A stretch of DNA of 7,576 nucleotides, taken from assembly GCA_009786735.1 (NCBI GenBank), contig WQRM01000075.1, positions 1 through 7,576 of the forward strand, read 5' to 3'. Under the pieces are notes generated by a model. It was not told the origin of the DNA. It was given only the letters and a program-made list of their open reading frames with translations, and made no database searches. The stretch is from Oscillospiraceae bacterium (GTDB lineage: Bacteria; Bacillota; Clostridia; Oscillospirales; Acutalibacteraceae). This document shows, in pieces, positions 1 to 6,204 of this stretch; within the stretch, counting starts at the first letter, position 1, and each line of letters starts with the position of its first letter. A program made the position numbers and the translations under genes.

Positions 1-1
1 C

Positions 2-151
2 ACCTCGCCGGACGACAGCCTCGTTGAGGCCATCGAGCTGCCGGGCAAGCGTTTTTTCGTGGGCGTGCAGTTTCATCCCGAGTTCAAAAGCCGCCCCAAC
101 AAGCCGCACCCGCTATTCTTGGGGCTAGTGAAAGAGGCCATGCATGATTAA
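2..151 (+). CDS. pyrG: CTP synthase, C-terminal end (partial)
   Basis: Only the last 49 residues are present; the gene begins before the window. CTP synthase aminates UTP to CTP using ATP and ammonia released from glutamine by its C-terminal class I glutaminase domain. The visible segment contains the glutaminase signature GVQFHPEF, whose His and Glu (residues 25 and 27 of the fragment) are two members of the Cys-His-Glu triad, followed by the family tail [18 protein letters not shown]. This tail is very typical of PyrG. The stop TAA at 149-151 lies inside the next gene, whose ATG is at 144, an 8-base overlap that points to cotranscription and translational coupling. Nothing in the fragment looks broken. 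The identification is firm; the rest of the protein cannot be judged. Confidence 0.95.
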   Translation, partial: TSPDDSLVEAIELPGKRFFVGVQFHPEFKSRPNKPHPLFLGLVKEAMHD

Positions 152-734
152 GATTATCGACTACAAAGCCGGCAACGCCCCCAGCGTGATGCATGCAGTC
201 ACGCACTTGGGCTTGGCTGCGCAGTTCGTCCGCTGCGCGCAAGATCTCGCGGGTGCGTCGCACATCATTTTGCCGGGTGTGGGCAGCGCACGCGCCACGA
301 TGGATTCCCTGCGAGAGATGAACATCATCGCTGCGCTGGAGCAAGCGGTGCTGCGCGACAACACGCCGTTTTTGGGCATCTGCGTGGGCATGCAAATTCT
401 GTTTGACCACAGCGAAGAAGAAGACACACCCTGCTTGGGCTGGCTGCCGGGGCGCGTGGTGAAGTTCAACGCCGCGCAGGTGCGCGTGCCGCAAATGGGC
501 TGGAACAACGTGCGCTTCACCGACCGCAGTAGCGATTATTTCTACTTCGTCAACTCGTTTTATGCCAAGCCGCAATGCCAAACGGACACCTGGGGCACAG
601 CGCAGTATCAAGATGAGTTCACCGCGGCGGTGCGGCGCGACAATGTTTTCGGCGCGCAGTTCCACGCCGAAAAAAGCGGCGAAGCCGGGCTTGCGCTGCT
701 GGGCGACTTCCTGAAAGGAGAACTGCCATGCTGA
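144..734 (+). CDS. hisH: HisH-type glutamine amidotransferase subunit
   Basis: This 196-residue protein has the length and layout of HisH, the glutaminase subunit of imidazole glycerol phosphate synthase. HisH hydrolyses glutamine and passes ammonia to HisF. Seen in the sequence: N-terminal [11 protein letters not shown], the oxyanion-strand motif LPGVGSA (43-49), the nucleophile elbow GICVGMQ with Cys80, the segment YFVNSFY (134-140), and QFHAEKSGE with His174 and Glu176. The class I triad is therefore complete. Differences from the usual family motifs, as I recall them, are HAEK instead of HPEK, and Asn where YFVHSYY normally has His. The start ATG at 144 is preceded by AAAGAGG (131-137) with a 6-base gap, inside the pyrG end. 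The stop overlaps the hisF-like start by 7 bases, as expected for a heterodimer pair. The family is secure; the role in histidine synthesis is uncertain because of its partner and gene context. Confidence 0.88.
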   Translation: MIKIIDYKAGNAPSVMHAVTHLGLAAQFVRCAQDLAGASHIILPGVGSARATMDSLREMNIIAALEQAVLRDNTPFLGICVGMQILFDHSEEEDTPCLGWLPGRVVKFNAAQVRVPQMGWNNVRFTDRSSDYFYFVNSFYAKPQCQTDTWGTAQYQDEFTAAVRRDNVFGAQFHAEKSGEAGLALLGDFLKGELPC

Positions 735-1510
735 CCAAACGACTCATCGCCTGCTTTGACATCGTGGGCGGCAATGTGACCAAAGCCGTGCAGTTCCAAG
801 ATAACATCCACGTGGGACCGGCCGCGCAGCTCGCGCAAACGCTGTATGACGCGCAAATTGACGAGCTGATTTTCTACGACATCACTGCCAGCAACGAGCG
901 CCGCGGCATCGACATCGCCACGGTGAAAGAGGTGGCTAAGTGCGTGTTTGTGCCCTTCACGGTGGGCGGCGGCATCAAGACCCTCGATGACATGTATGAG
1001 GCGCTCAAAGCCGGGGCGGAGAAAATCAGCGTGGATTCCATGGCCGTGCGCAACCCGCAGATTATCGAGCAAGGCGCAAAGGCCTTTGGCTCGCAGTGTG
1101 TGGTGCTGTCCACACAGGTCAAGCGCACACCGACCATGCCCAGCGGCTACGAAGTCTACATCGACGGCGCGCGGCTTGCCACAGGGCTGGACGCCATGGA
1201 GTGGCTCAAGCAAGGGCAAGAGCTCGGCGCGGGCGAGATATGCTTGAACAGCATTGACTGCGACGGCACACTGGCGGGCTATGATCTTGAGCTGATGAAG
1301 CTGGCCGAGCAAGTGGTGCGTGTGCCGCTGATTGCCAGTGGCGGCGCAGGCAAGCCCGAGCACCTGCGGGATGTGTTCACCCAAACGCAGGCACAGGCGG
1401 CGATTATCAGCAGCATGTTGTATTCGCCGCGCATGGCGCGCAACTACAGCGTGCACGAGCTGAAAGATTACCTGCTGCAACAGGGCGTGAATGTAAGGAG
1501 ATACGCATGA
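728..1510 (+). CDS. hisF: HisF-family synthase subunit with altered catalytic site
   Basis: This 260-residue (beta/alpha)8-barrel protein is clearly of the HisF family, which normally uses ammonia from HisH to turn PRFAR into imidazole glycerol phosphate and AICAR. Seen: [11 protein letters not shown] with Asp11, Lys19, FYDITAS with Asp51, FTVGGGI (77-83), [11 protein letters not shown] (167-177), and the phosphate-side motif [12 protein letters not shown] (202-213). Arg5, Glu46, Lys99 and Glu170 match the ammonia-gate residues of Thermotoga HisF (5, 46, 99, 167). Oddities: the segment normally reading VVxxDxKR is VVLSTQVKR, so Gln130 replaces the second catalytic Asp. Asn103 of the phosphate site is Asp, and the Thr of LLTSID is Asn174. 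The ATG at 728 has AAAGGAG at 714-720, and the stop overlaps the dapL start as ATGA. It may be a HisF repurposed to another acceptor or a divergent histidine enzyme. Family confidence is high, reaction confidence low. Confidence 0.85.
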   Translation: MLTKRLIACFDIVGGNVTKAVQFQDNIHVGPAAQLAQTLYDAQIDELIFYDITASNERRGIDIATVKEVAKCVFVPFTVGGGIKTLDDMYEALKAGAEKISVDSMAVRNPQIIEQGAKAFGSQCVVLSTQVKRTPTMPSGYEVYIDGARLATGLDAMEWLKQGQELGAGEICLNSIDCDGTLAGYDLELMKLAEQVVRVPLIASGGAGKPEHLRDVFTQTQAQAAIISSMLYSPRMARNYSVHELKDYLLQQGVNVRRYA

Positions 1511-2697
1511 ACATCAACACAAATTACCTCAACCTCAACGAAAGCTATTTGTTTTCCACCATCGCCAGCAAAGTGCGGGAACACGCGCAAGCCAACCCCG
1601 CCGCCGAGGTTATCCGTCTTGGCATCGGCGACGTAACACGTCCGCTCACGCCTGCCGTGGTGGAGGCCATGCAGCAAGCGACCGCCGAAATGGCTGCCGC
1701 CGCAAGCTTTCGTGGCTATGGCGATGAACAAGGCTATGGCTTTTTGCGCCAGGCCATTGCGGAGTACTATGCCACAAAAGGCGTAACGCTGCATGAAGAC
1801 GAAATCTTCGTCAGCGACGGCGCGAAAAGCGACCTCGCCAACATTCTGGATATTTTTGCGCAAGATAACACCGTGCTCATCCCCAACCCGGTGTATCCCG
1901 TCTACGTGGACGTGAACACCATGGCTGGTCGCAACATCGTCTATATGCACGGCAGTGCCGACAACGACTTTTTGCCCATGCCCGACGACACCGTGCAGGC
2001 GGATGTCATCTATCTCTGCTCGCCCAACAACCCCACCGGCGCGGTGTATAGCAAAGCGCAGCTGCGACAATGGGTGGACTACGCTCTCGCCCGCGACGCG
2101 GTGATTCTCTTCGACAGCGCCTACGAAGCCTTTGTGCAGGACGACAGCCTGCCCACGAGCATCTATCAAGTGGATGGTGCCGAGCGCTGCGCCATCGAGT
2201 TCTGCTCGCTGTCCAAAACCGCGGGCTTCACCGGCACGCGCTGCGGCTACACCGTGGTGCCCCATGCGCTGGTGCGCGGCGGCGTGGCGCTCAACAAGCT
2301 GTGGCTGCGGCGGCAAACCACCAAGTTCAACGGCGTGCCGTATGTTGTGCAGCGCGGGGCGCAGGCGGTGTTCAGCCCGCAAGGCTTGGCGCAGGCGAAA
2401 ACAGACATCGCCTACTATCTGGAAAACGCGCGCATCATCGCCGATGCACTGGAGCAACTGGGCGTTGCCTTCACCGGCGGACGCAACGCGCCGTATGTTT
2501 GGCTGCAGTGCCCCGGCGGCATGAACTCGTGGGCATTCTTTGATGCGCTGCTTGAGCAAGCCAACGTGGTGGGCACGCCCGGCGCGGGCTTTGGCGCAAA
2601 CGGCGAGGGCTTTTTCCGGCTGACTGCGTTTGGCAGCCGCGAAAACACAATCGAAGCCATGAGGAGGATCGCAGCATGCAAATTGATGAAAACTTGA
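1507..2697 (+). CDS. dapL: LL-diaminopimelate aminotransferase
   Basis: DapL is a PLP-dependent class I/II aminotransferase that converts tetrahydrodipicolinate plus glutamate directly into LL-diaminopimelate. It replaces the three-step succinylase or acetylase branches of lysine and peptidoglycan precursor synthesis in the cytoplasm. The 396 residues carry the family's landmarks in order: GIGDVTRPL (39-47), [13 protein letters not shown] (69-81), SDGAKSDL (103-110), NPVYPVYVD (127-135), the PLP-site CSPNNPTG (171-178), FDSAYEAF (202-209), the PLP-binding [15 protein letters not shown] with Lys237, RRQTTKFNG (268-276), [12 protein letters not shown] (325-336) and FFRLTAF with Arg371 for the substrate carboxylate. 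Length is close to the usual 400 or so. The ATG at 1507 follows AAGGAG (1495-1500) by 6 bases and overlaps the hisF-like stop as ATGA; the 3' end overlaps gatC by 22 bases. It looks intact. Sitting directly behind the HisH/HisF-like pair is unexpected. Confidence 0.94.
   Translation: MNINTNYLNLNESYLFSTIASKVREHAQANPAAEVIRLGIGDVTRPLTPAVVEAMQQATAEMAAAASFRGYGDEQGYGFLRQAIAEYYATKGVTLHEDEIFVSDGAKSDLANILDIFAQDNTVLIPNPVYPVYVDVNTMAGRNIVYMHGSADNDFLPMPDDTVQADVIYLCSPNNPTGAVYSKAQLRQWVDYALARDAVILFDSAYEAFVQDDSLPTSIYQVDGAERCAIEFCSLSKTAGFTGTRCGYTVVPHALVRGGVALNKLWLRRQTTKFNGVPYVVQRGAQAVFSPQGLAQAKTDIAYYLENARIIADALEQLGVAFTGGRNAPYVWLQCPGGMNSWAFFDALLEQANVVGTPGAGFGANGEGFFRLTAFGSRENTIEAMRRIAACKLMKT
2662..2667 (+). promoter_or_regulatory. 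Ribosome binding site of gatC
   Basis: A perfect AGGAGG lies 8 bases before the gatC ATG at 2676, wholly inside the dapL reading frame. It supports this ATG as the gatC start even though it creates a 22-base overlap with dapL. Confidence 0.8.
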
Positions 2698-2960
2698 TTG
2701 CCTATCTAGAGGAACTGTCGTGTTTGCAACTGTCGGCAGACGAAAAACAGCGCTTGGCGGGCGACTTGCAGGATATTCTGGGCAGCATGGCGCGGCTGGG
2801 GCAAGTGAACACCGACGGCGTGCCCGAGCGCAGCCATCCCTTTGATGTGGTGAATGCGTTTCGCGATGACGACGTGCAGCCCTCGCTTGACCGCGCGCTC
2901 ATTTTGCGCAACGCACCGCAACAAGACGGCGAGATGTTCATCGCGCCGCAAACTGTATGA
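2676..2960 (+). CDS. gatC: Asp-tRNA(Asn)/Glu-tRNA(Gln) amidotransferase subunit C
   Basis: GatC is the small subunit that wraps around and stabilises GatA and GatB in the transamidosome core. It has no active site of its own. The 94 residues match the normal size and show the family pattern: a hydrophobic N-terminal helix ([19 protein letters not shown]), a second helix around [15 protein letters not shown], a linker [12 protein letters not shown] resembling the usual VDTEGVEPxxHP, then [18 protein letters not shown], which corresponds to the conserved NAPxxxxGxFxVPxV tail. The start overlaps the 3' end of dapL by 22 bases and is chosen on the AGGAGG at 2662-2667. gatA follows 16 bases after the stop. 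Position and sequence agree, so the identification is firm. Confidence 0.93.
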   Translation: MQIDENLIAYLEELSCLQLSADEKQRLAGDLQDILGSMARLGQVNTDGVPERSHPFDVVNAFRDDDVQPSLDRALILRNAPQQDGEMFIAPQTV

Positions 2961-2976
2961 TGAGAGGTGAAACGCA

Positions 2977-4413
2977 ATGACCGCACTTGAACTTTCCGCT
3001 GCCATGCAGGCGAAAAAAATTGGCGTGGCCGAAGTCCTGCAGGCGCAGTTCACACGCGTGGAGCAAAGCCAGTGCAATGCTTTTTTGGCACTCGCCAAGG
3101 AGCGGGCGTTTGCGCGTGCCCACGAAATACAAGCGAAAATTGATGCGGGCGAAGTGCTTTCGCCGCTCATGGGCGTGCCCATTGCCATCAAGGACAACAT
3201 TTCCACCAAAGACATTGCCACCACTTGCGCCTCCAAGATGCTGCAGAGCTATGTGCCGGTGTTCAGTGCCACGGCGGTTGAGCACTTGGAACACGCAGGC
3301 ATGATTGTGCTGGGCAAGCTCAACATGGACGAATTTGCCATGGGCGGCTCAAGCGAAACGGGACATTTCGGCGCAGTGCGCAACCCCTGGAATGTCGATT
3401 GTGTTGCCGGGGGGTCGTCGGGCGGCAGTGCGGCGGCGGTGGCAGCGGGAGATGTTCCGCTCACGCTGGGCAGCGACACCGGCGGCAGCATTCGCCAGCC
3501 TTGCGCGTTTTGCGGCACCACGGGTATCAAGCCGACCTATGGCGCGGTGTCGCGCTACGGCTTGGTGGCATATGCCTCGTCGCTGGACCAAATCGGTCCC
3601 ATCGGTCGCGACATCAACGACTGTGCCGCGCTGCTGGAGATTATCTCGGCTGCTTGCGACAACGACAACACCTATGTGATGCAACAGCCATTTTGCTTTG
3701 ACCGAAGCGATTGCCAAGGCATGCGCATTGGCTTGCCGCGCAACTATTTCGCCAGCGGCATTGCCGATGACGTGAAGCAGTCGGTGCTTGCCGCCGCCCG
3801 CGAGTTTGAAGCCGCAGGCGCGCACATCGAAGAGTTTGACATGCCGCTGATGGACGAGATGATTCAGGCGTACTATGTCATCGCCTGCGCGGAGGCATCA
3901 TCGAACCTGTCGCGCTACGACGGGCTGAAATACGGCTATCGCAGCGACGAAACAGGCGATTTGCAAACGCTCTACAAAGTGTCGCGCAGCGAGGGCTTGG
4001 GGCTTGAGGTCAAGCGGCGCATTATGCTGGGCTCGTTTGTGCTGTCGTCAGGCTATTACGATGCCTACTACAAAAAAGCGTTGCAGGTGCGTGCGCTCAT
4101 CAAGCAAGCCTATGACGAACTGTTCGCGCGCTTTGACATGATACTTTCGCCCGTGGCACCCACCACGGCATACAAACTCGGCGAAAACGTTGACGACCCC
4201 ATGACGATGTACATGGGCGACATCTACACGGTGTCGGTGAACCTGGCGGGGTTGCCGGCGGTTTCGCTGCCCTGTGGGTTCGATAAACAAGGCTTGCCCG
4301 TGGGTTTGCAGCTCATCGGCAACGCCTTTGACGAGGCAAAATTGGTTGCTGCCGCGCGAGCATATCAACGCCGCACGGACTTTCACACTAAGCTTGCGGG
4401 AGGTGCACAATGA
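2977..4413 (+). CDS. gatA: Asp-tRNA(Asn)/Glu-tRNA(Gln) amidotransferase subunit A
   Basis: GatA is the glutaminase of GatCAB. It releases ammonia from glutamine for the conversion of mischarged Glu-tRNA(Gln) (and often Asp-tRNA(Asn)) to the correctly amidated form. The 478-residue protein belongs to the amidase-signature family. The Ser-cisSer-Lys triad is visible as Lys72 in PIAIKDN, Ser147 in AGGSSGGSAAAVAAG and Ser171 in GSDTGGSIRQP. The 75- and 24-residue spacings match those I recall for Staphylococcus GatA. Further landmarks are LGKLNMDEFAMGGSSE (112-127), GIKPTYGAVSRYGLVAYASS (183-202), CAEASSNLSRYDGLKYGYR (304-322) and the C-terminal GLPAVSLPCG and GLPVGLQLIG. Length is normal. GAGGTGA at 2964-2970 lies 6 bases before the ATG. 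The stop overlaps the gatB start as ATGA. I see no defect. Confidence 0.97.
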   Translation: MTALELSAAMQAKKIGVAEVLQAQFTRVEQSQCNAFLALAKERAFARAHEIQAKIDAGEVLSPLMGVPIAIKDNISTKDIATTCASKMLQSYVPVFSATAVEHLEHAGMIVLGKLNMDEFAMGGSSETGHFGAVRNPWNVDCVAGGSSGGSAAAVAAGDVPLTLGSDTGGSIRQPCAFCGTTGIKPTYGAVSRYGLVAYASSLDQIGPIGRDINDCAALLEIISAACDNDNTYVMQQPFCFDRSDCQGMRIGLPRNYFASGIADDVKQSVLAAAREFEAAGAHIEEFDMPLMDEMIQAYYVIACAEASSNLSRYDGLKYGYRSDETGDLQTLYKVSRSEGLGLEVKRRIMLGSFVLSSGYYDAYYKKALQVRALIKQAYDELFARFDMILSPVAPTTAYKLGENVDDPMTMYMGDIYTVSVNLAGLPAVSLPCGFDKQGLPVGLQLIGNAFDEAKLVAAARAYQRRTDFHTKLAGGAQ

Positions 4414-5822
4414 GCTGGGAAATCGTAATGGGCTTGGAAGTGCATGCGGAACTGCTGACGAAGACGAAAATCTTTTGCGGCTGCCGCGCAAGCTTTGGCG
4501 GCGAGCCGAACACGCACGTGTGCCCGGTGTGTTCGGGCATGCCGGGGGCGCTGCCTAAGCTCAACCGCGCCGTGGTGGACTGCGCTCTGCGGCTGGGACT
4601 CGCGCTGGGCTGCGACATCACGCGGCACTGCAAGTTTGACCGCAAGAATTACTTCTATCCCGACCTGCCCAAGGCATACCAAGTGTCGCAGCTCTATGCG
4701 CCGATTTGCCGCAACGGCAAGCTCGGTGACATCCGCCTGTACCAAATCCACATGGAGGAAGACGCCGGCAAGCTGCTGCACACGGCACACGGCACACGCA
4801 TGGACTTCAACCGCTGTGGCGTGCCGCTGCTGGAAATTGTGACCCAGCCGGATTTCCGCAGCACCGAGCAAGTGCTTGCCTATCTGGAGCAGCTGCGCGA
4901 AACGCTGGTGTATCTCGACATTTGCGACGGCAAGATGCAGGAAGGCTCGCTGCGCTGCGACGTGAATCTGTCGGTGCGCCGCCCGGGCGAGGACTTTGGC
5001 ACACGCACCGAAACGAAGAACCTCAACTCCTTCAAGGCCATTGGGCGGGCGATTGCCTACGAAGCCCAACGGCAGATTGCGCTGCTGGAAAGCGGGCAAA
5101 CCGTGACCCAAGAAACCCGCCGCTGGGATGACAACAAAGAGCAGTCCTACAGCATGCGCAGCAAAGAGAACGCGCAGGATTATCGCTATTTCCCCGAGCC
5201 AGATTTGCTGCCCATGCACATCGACGAAGCCTGGCTGGCACGCGTGCAAGCAAGCTTGCCGGAGCTCGCCGCCGCCAAGCGCGCGCGCTTGGCGCAAGAG
5301 TTTGGTTTGAGCGAATACGGCGCAAAACTGCTCACCGAGCACAAAGAGCTCGCGGGCTTGTTTGAGGACATCGCCCGGCAAAGCGGGCAGCCCAAGGAAG
5401 CCGCCAACCTCATCATCGGCGAGATCATGCGGCTGATGAACAGCACAAACACCCTGCCCGAGGATGTCCGGTTGGACGCGGGCAAGGCGGCGTTGTTGAT
5501 TGCGCTGGTGGTGGACAGCAGCATCAGCCGCGCGGCATTCAAGCAAACCGTTGGGGCGATGTTCACCCACGGCGTTGACCCGCAGGCGTATATCGACGAA
5601 AACGGGCTGCGCATGGTCAACGACAACAGCGCGGTGGAACAAGCCGTTGCCAAGGCGCTTGCAGAAAACCCCAACGCGGTTGCGGACTACAACGCGGGAC
5701 TGGAAAAGGCGTTCGGCTTTTTGATGGGACAGGTGATGCGCCAGCTTGGCCGTGCGGGCAATCCCGAGGTGGTGCGCAAGGTGTTGGTGGCACAGTTAAC
5801 CATAGCGGAGAAACCCGCTTAG
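4410..5822 (+). CDS. gatB: Asp-tRNA(Asn)/Glu-tRNA(Gln) amidotransferase subunit B
   Basis: GatB binds the misacylated tRNA, phosphorylates the side-chain carboxylate with ATP and adds the ammonia delivered from GatA. The 470 residues match the normal length. Seen: WEIVMGLEVHAELLTKTKIF, a zinc-type cysteine set Cys23/Cys25 (FCGC) and Cys38/Cys41 (CPVC), KFDRKNYFYPDLPKAYQVSQ (75-94) lining the kinase and transamidase pocket, MEEDAGKLLH (115-124), EGSLRCDVNLSVR (178-190) and TETKNLNSFKAIGRAI (200-215). The C-terminal tRNA-binding helical and YqeY-like part is present, ending with GFLMGQVMRQLGRAGNPEVV. It is the last gene of the operon, starts in an ATGA overlap with gatA, and ends in TAG at 5820-5822. 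Having a full GatCAB implies that GlnRS and/or AsnRS is missing from the genome; which one cannot be told here. Confidence 0.97.
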   Translation: MSWEIVMGLEVHAELLTKTKIFCGCRASFGGEPNTHVCPVCSGMPGALPKLNRAVVDCALRLGLALGCDITRHCKFDRKNYFYPDLPKAYQVSQLYAPICRNGKLGDIRLYQIHMEEDAGKLLHTAHGTRMDFNRCGVPLLEIVTQPDFRSTEQVLAYLEQLRETLVYLDICDGKMQEGSLRCDVNLSVRRPGEDFGTRTETKNLNSFKAIGRAIAYEAQRQIALLESGQTVTQETRRWDDNKEQSYSMRSKENAQDYRYFPEPDLLPMHIDEAWLARVQASLPELAAAKRARLAQEFGLSEYGAKLLTEHKELAGLFEDIARQSGQPKEAANLIIGEIMRLMNSTNTLPEDVRLDAGKAALLIALVVDSSISRAAFKQTVGAMFTHGVDPQAYIDENGLRMVNDNSAVEQAVAKALAENPNAVADYNAGLEKAFGFLMGQVMRQLGRAGNPEVVRKVLVAQLTIAEKPA

Positions 5823-5844
5823 AGTAGCGGCTTGCCGCTGCTCT
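5821..5844 (+). other. Hairpin overlapping the gatB stop codon
   Basis: AGAGTAGCGG (5821-5830) and CCGCTGCTCT (5835-5844) form a 10-pair stem with one G-U pair and a CTTG loop. The stem takes in the last two bases of the gatB stop. What follows (GTACTTATAAAG) has no T-run, so on its own it is a poor intrinsic terminator. It may instead protect the mRNA 3' end ahead of the true terminator about 50 bases further on. Confidence 0.55.
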
Positions 5845-5890
5845 GTACTTATAAAGTCTTACCTTGTTGTCCTCTAGTCTAACGAAAACA

Positions 5891-5924
5891 AAAAACAGAG
5901 TAGGCAAACGCCCGCTCTGTTTTT
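5891..5924. terminator. Bidirectional intrinsic terminator between gatB and the tRNA
   Basis: AAAAACAGAGTAGGC (5891-5905) and GCCCGCTCTGTTTTT (5910-5924) pair around an AAAC loop, with one mismatch and one G-U pair. The stem ends in TTTTT on the plus strand, and in TTTTTGTTTTCG on the minus strand. It can therefore stop the pyrG-gatB transcript and also the tRNA-Arg transcript coming the other way, insulating the two convergent units. Confidence 0.85.
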
Positions 5925-5941
5925 CACTCATATATACGCAA

Positions 5942-5995
5942 CAAATCCGAACACATCGTCACCAATTACGAAAATTGGGGAATGGTTCGGATTTG
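5942..5995 (-). repeat. Nested inverted repeat in the tRNA-Arg 3' trailer
   Basis: CAAATCCGAAC (5942-5952) and GTTCGGATTTG (5985-5995) are perfect 11-base inverted copies. Inside them, CCAATT (5962-5967) and AATTGG (5973-5978) form a second perfect stem with a 5-base loop. The two stems are separated by unpaired segments of 9 and 6 bases. The element begins 7 bases beyond the CCA end of tRNA-Arg and precedes the shared terminator, so on the minus strand it would be transcribed as part of the tRNA 3' trailer. It has no T-run, so it is not itself a good terminator. It could be a processing or stability element or a small structured RNA; the function is unknown. Confidence 0.7.
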
Positions 5996-6002
5996 ATTGC
6001 TT

Positions 6003-6079
6003 TGGCACGCCGGAAGGGATTCGAACCCCTGACCTTTTGGTTCGTAGCCAAACACTCTATCCGACTGAGCTACCGGCGC
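6003..6079 (-). tRNA. tRNA-Arg(ACG)
   Basis: On the minus strand this 77-base segment folds as a complete cloverleaf. The acceptor stem is GCGCCGG/CCGGCGT (first pair G-U), the D arm GCTC...GAGT, the anticodon stem TTTGG/CCAAA with loop CTACGAA, and the T arm AGGGG-TTCGAAT-CCCTT. The discriminator is G and CCA is encoded. The anticodon ACG (plus-strand 6043-6045) reads CGN arginine codons, normally after the first base is changed to inosine by TadA. The gene has its own promoter immediately upstream and stands alone. Confidence 0.97.
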
Positions 6080-6088
6080 ACTTCCATC

Positions 6089-6117
6089 ATTATAACACAT
6101 CTGGGCGGACTTGTCAA
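6089..6117 (-). promoter_or_regulatory. Consensus housekeeping promoter of tRNA-Arg
   Basis: Reading the minus strand, TTGACA (6117-6112) and TATAAT (6094-6089) are both perfect matches to the main vegetative sigma factor consensus, 17 bases apart. TGT directly before TATAAT adds an extended -10. The predicted start near 6082 leaves a leader of only about 3 bases before the mature tRNA. AAAATTTTT at 6128-6120 falls where a proximal UP element would lie. Confidence 0.92.
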
Positions 6118-6119
6118 GC

Positions 6120-6165
6120 AAAAATTTTGCGTGTTGCGCAAAAACATCCAAGCGCGCAAACACGC
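6120..6165 (-). terminator. Intrinsic terminator of the unknown exported-protein gene
   Basis: On the minus strand GCGTGTTTGCGC (6165-6154) pairs with GCGCAACACGC (6139-6129), with a single bulged base and a 14-base loop, and is followed by AAAATTTTT (6128-6120). It lies about 40 bases after the stop of the gene at 6205-6981. Its T-run ends two bases before the -35 box of the tRNA promoter. Confidence 0.75.
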
Positions 6166-6184
6166 ACCTGCGTTGCGCGGGTGC
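6164..6184 (-). other. Small GC-rich hairpin before the terminator
   Basis: GCACCTGCG (6164-6172) and CGCGGGTGC (6176-6184) form a 9-pair stem with one G-U pair and a TTG loop. It shares two bases with the terminator stem beside it, so the two hairpins would compete or stack. It probably belongs to the 3' end structure of the upstream gene's mRNA. Confidence 0.5.
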
Positions 6185-6204
6185 ATGTGGTTATGCAGCC
6201 TGCC

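Noticed and set aside
608..1480. Open frame of 290 codons on the minus strand opposite hisF-like
   Set aside because: It is a shadow of the conserved HisF-family gene; its composition is His/Arg/Ala/Leu rich with no motif.
1468..2559. Long open frame (363 codons) on the minus strand opposite dapL
   Set aside because: It is antisense to a well-conserved gene, its translation is rich in His, Arg, Val and Gly without any family motif, and it has no convincing ribosome binding site. GC-rich coding DNA commonly leaves such open frames.
4383..5642. Long open frame (419 codons) on the minus strand opposite gatB
   Set aside because: It is antisense to intact gatB, with low-complexity Ala/Val/His/Arg composition and no recognisable domain.
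5942..6079. tRNA-associated attachment site of an integrated element
   Set aside because: There is no integrase gene, no second copy of the tRNA 3' end in the window, and the flanking genes are ordinary chromosomal ones.
5823..6204. CRISPR array, insertion sequence or riboswitch in the intergenic regions
   Set aside because: There are no spaced direct repeats, no transposase remnants and no recognised riboswitch core. The stretch is accounted for by hairpins, the tRNA, its promoter and terminators.
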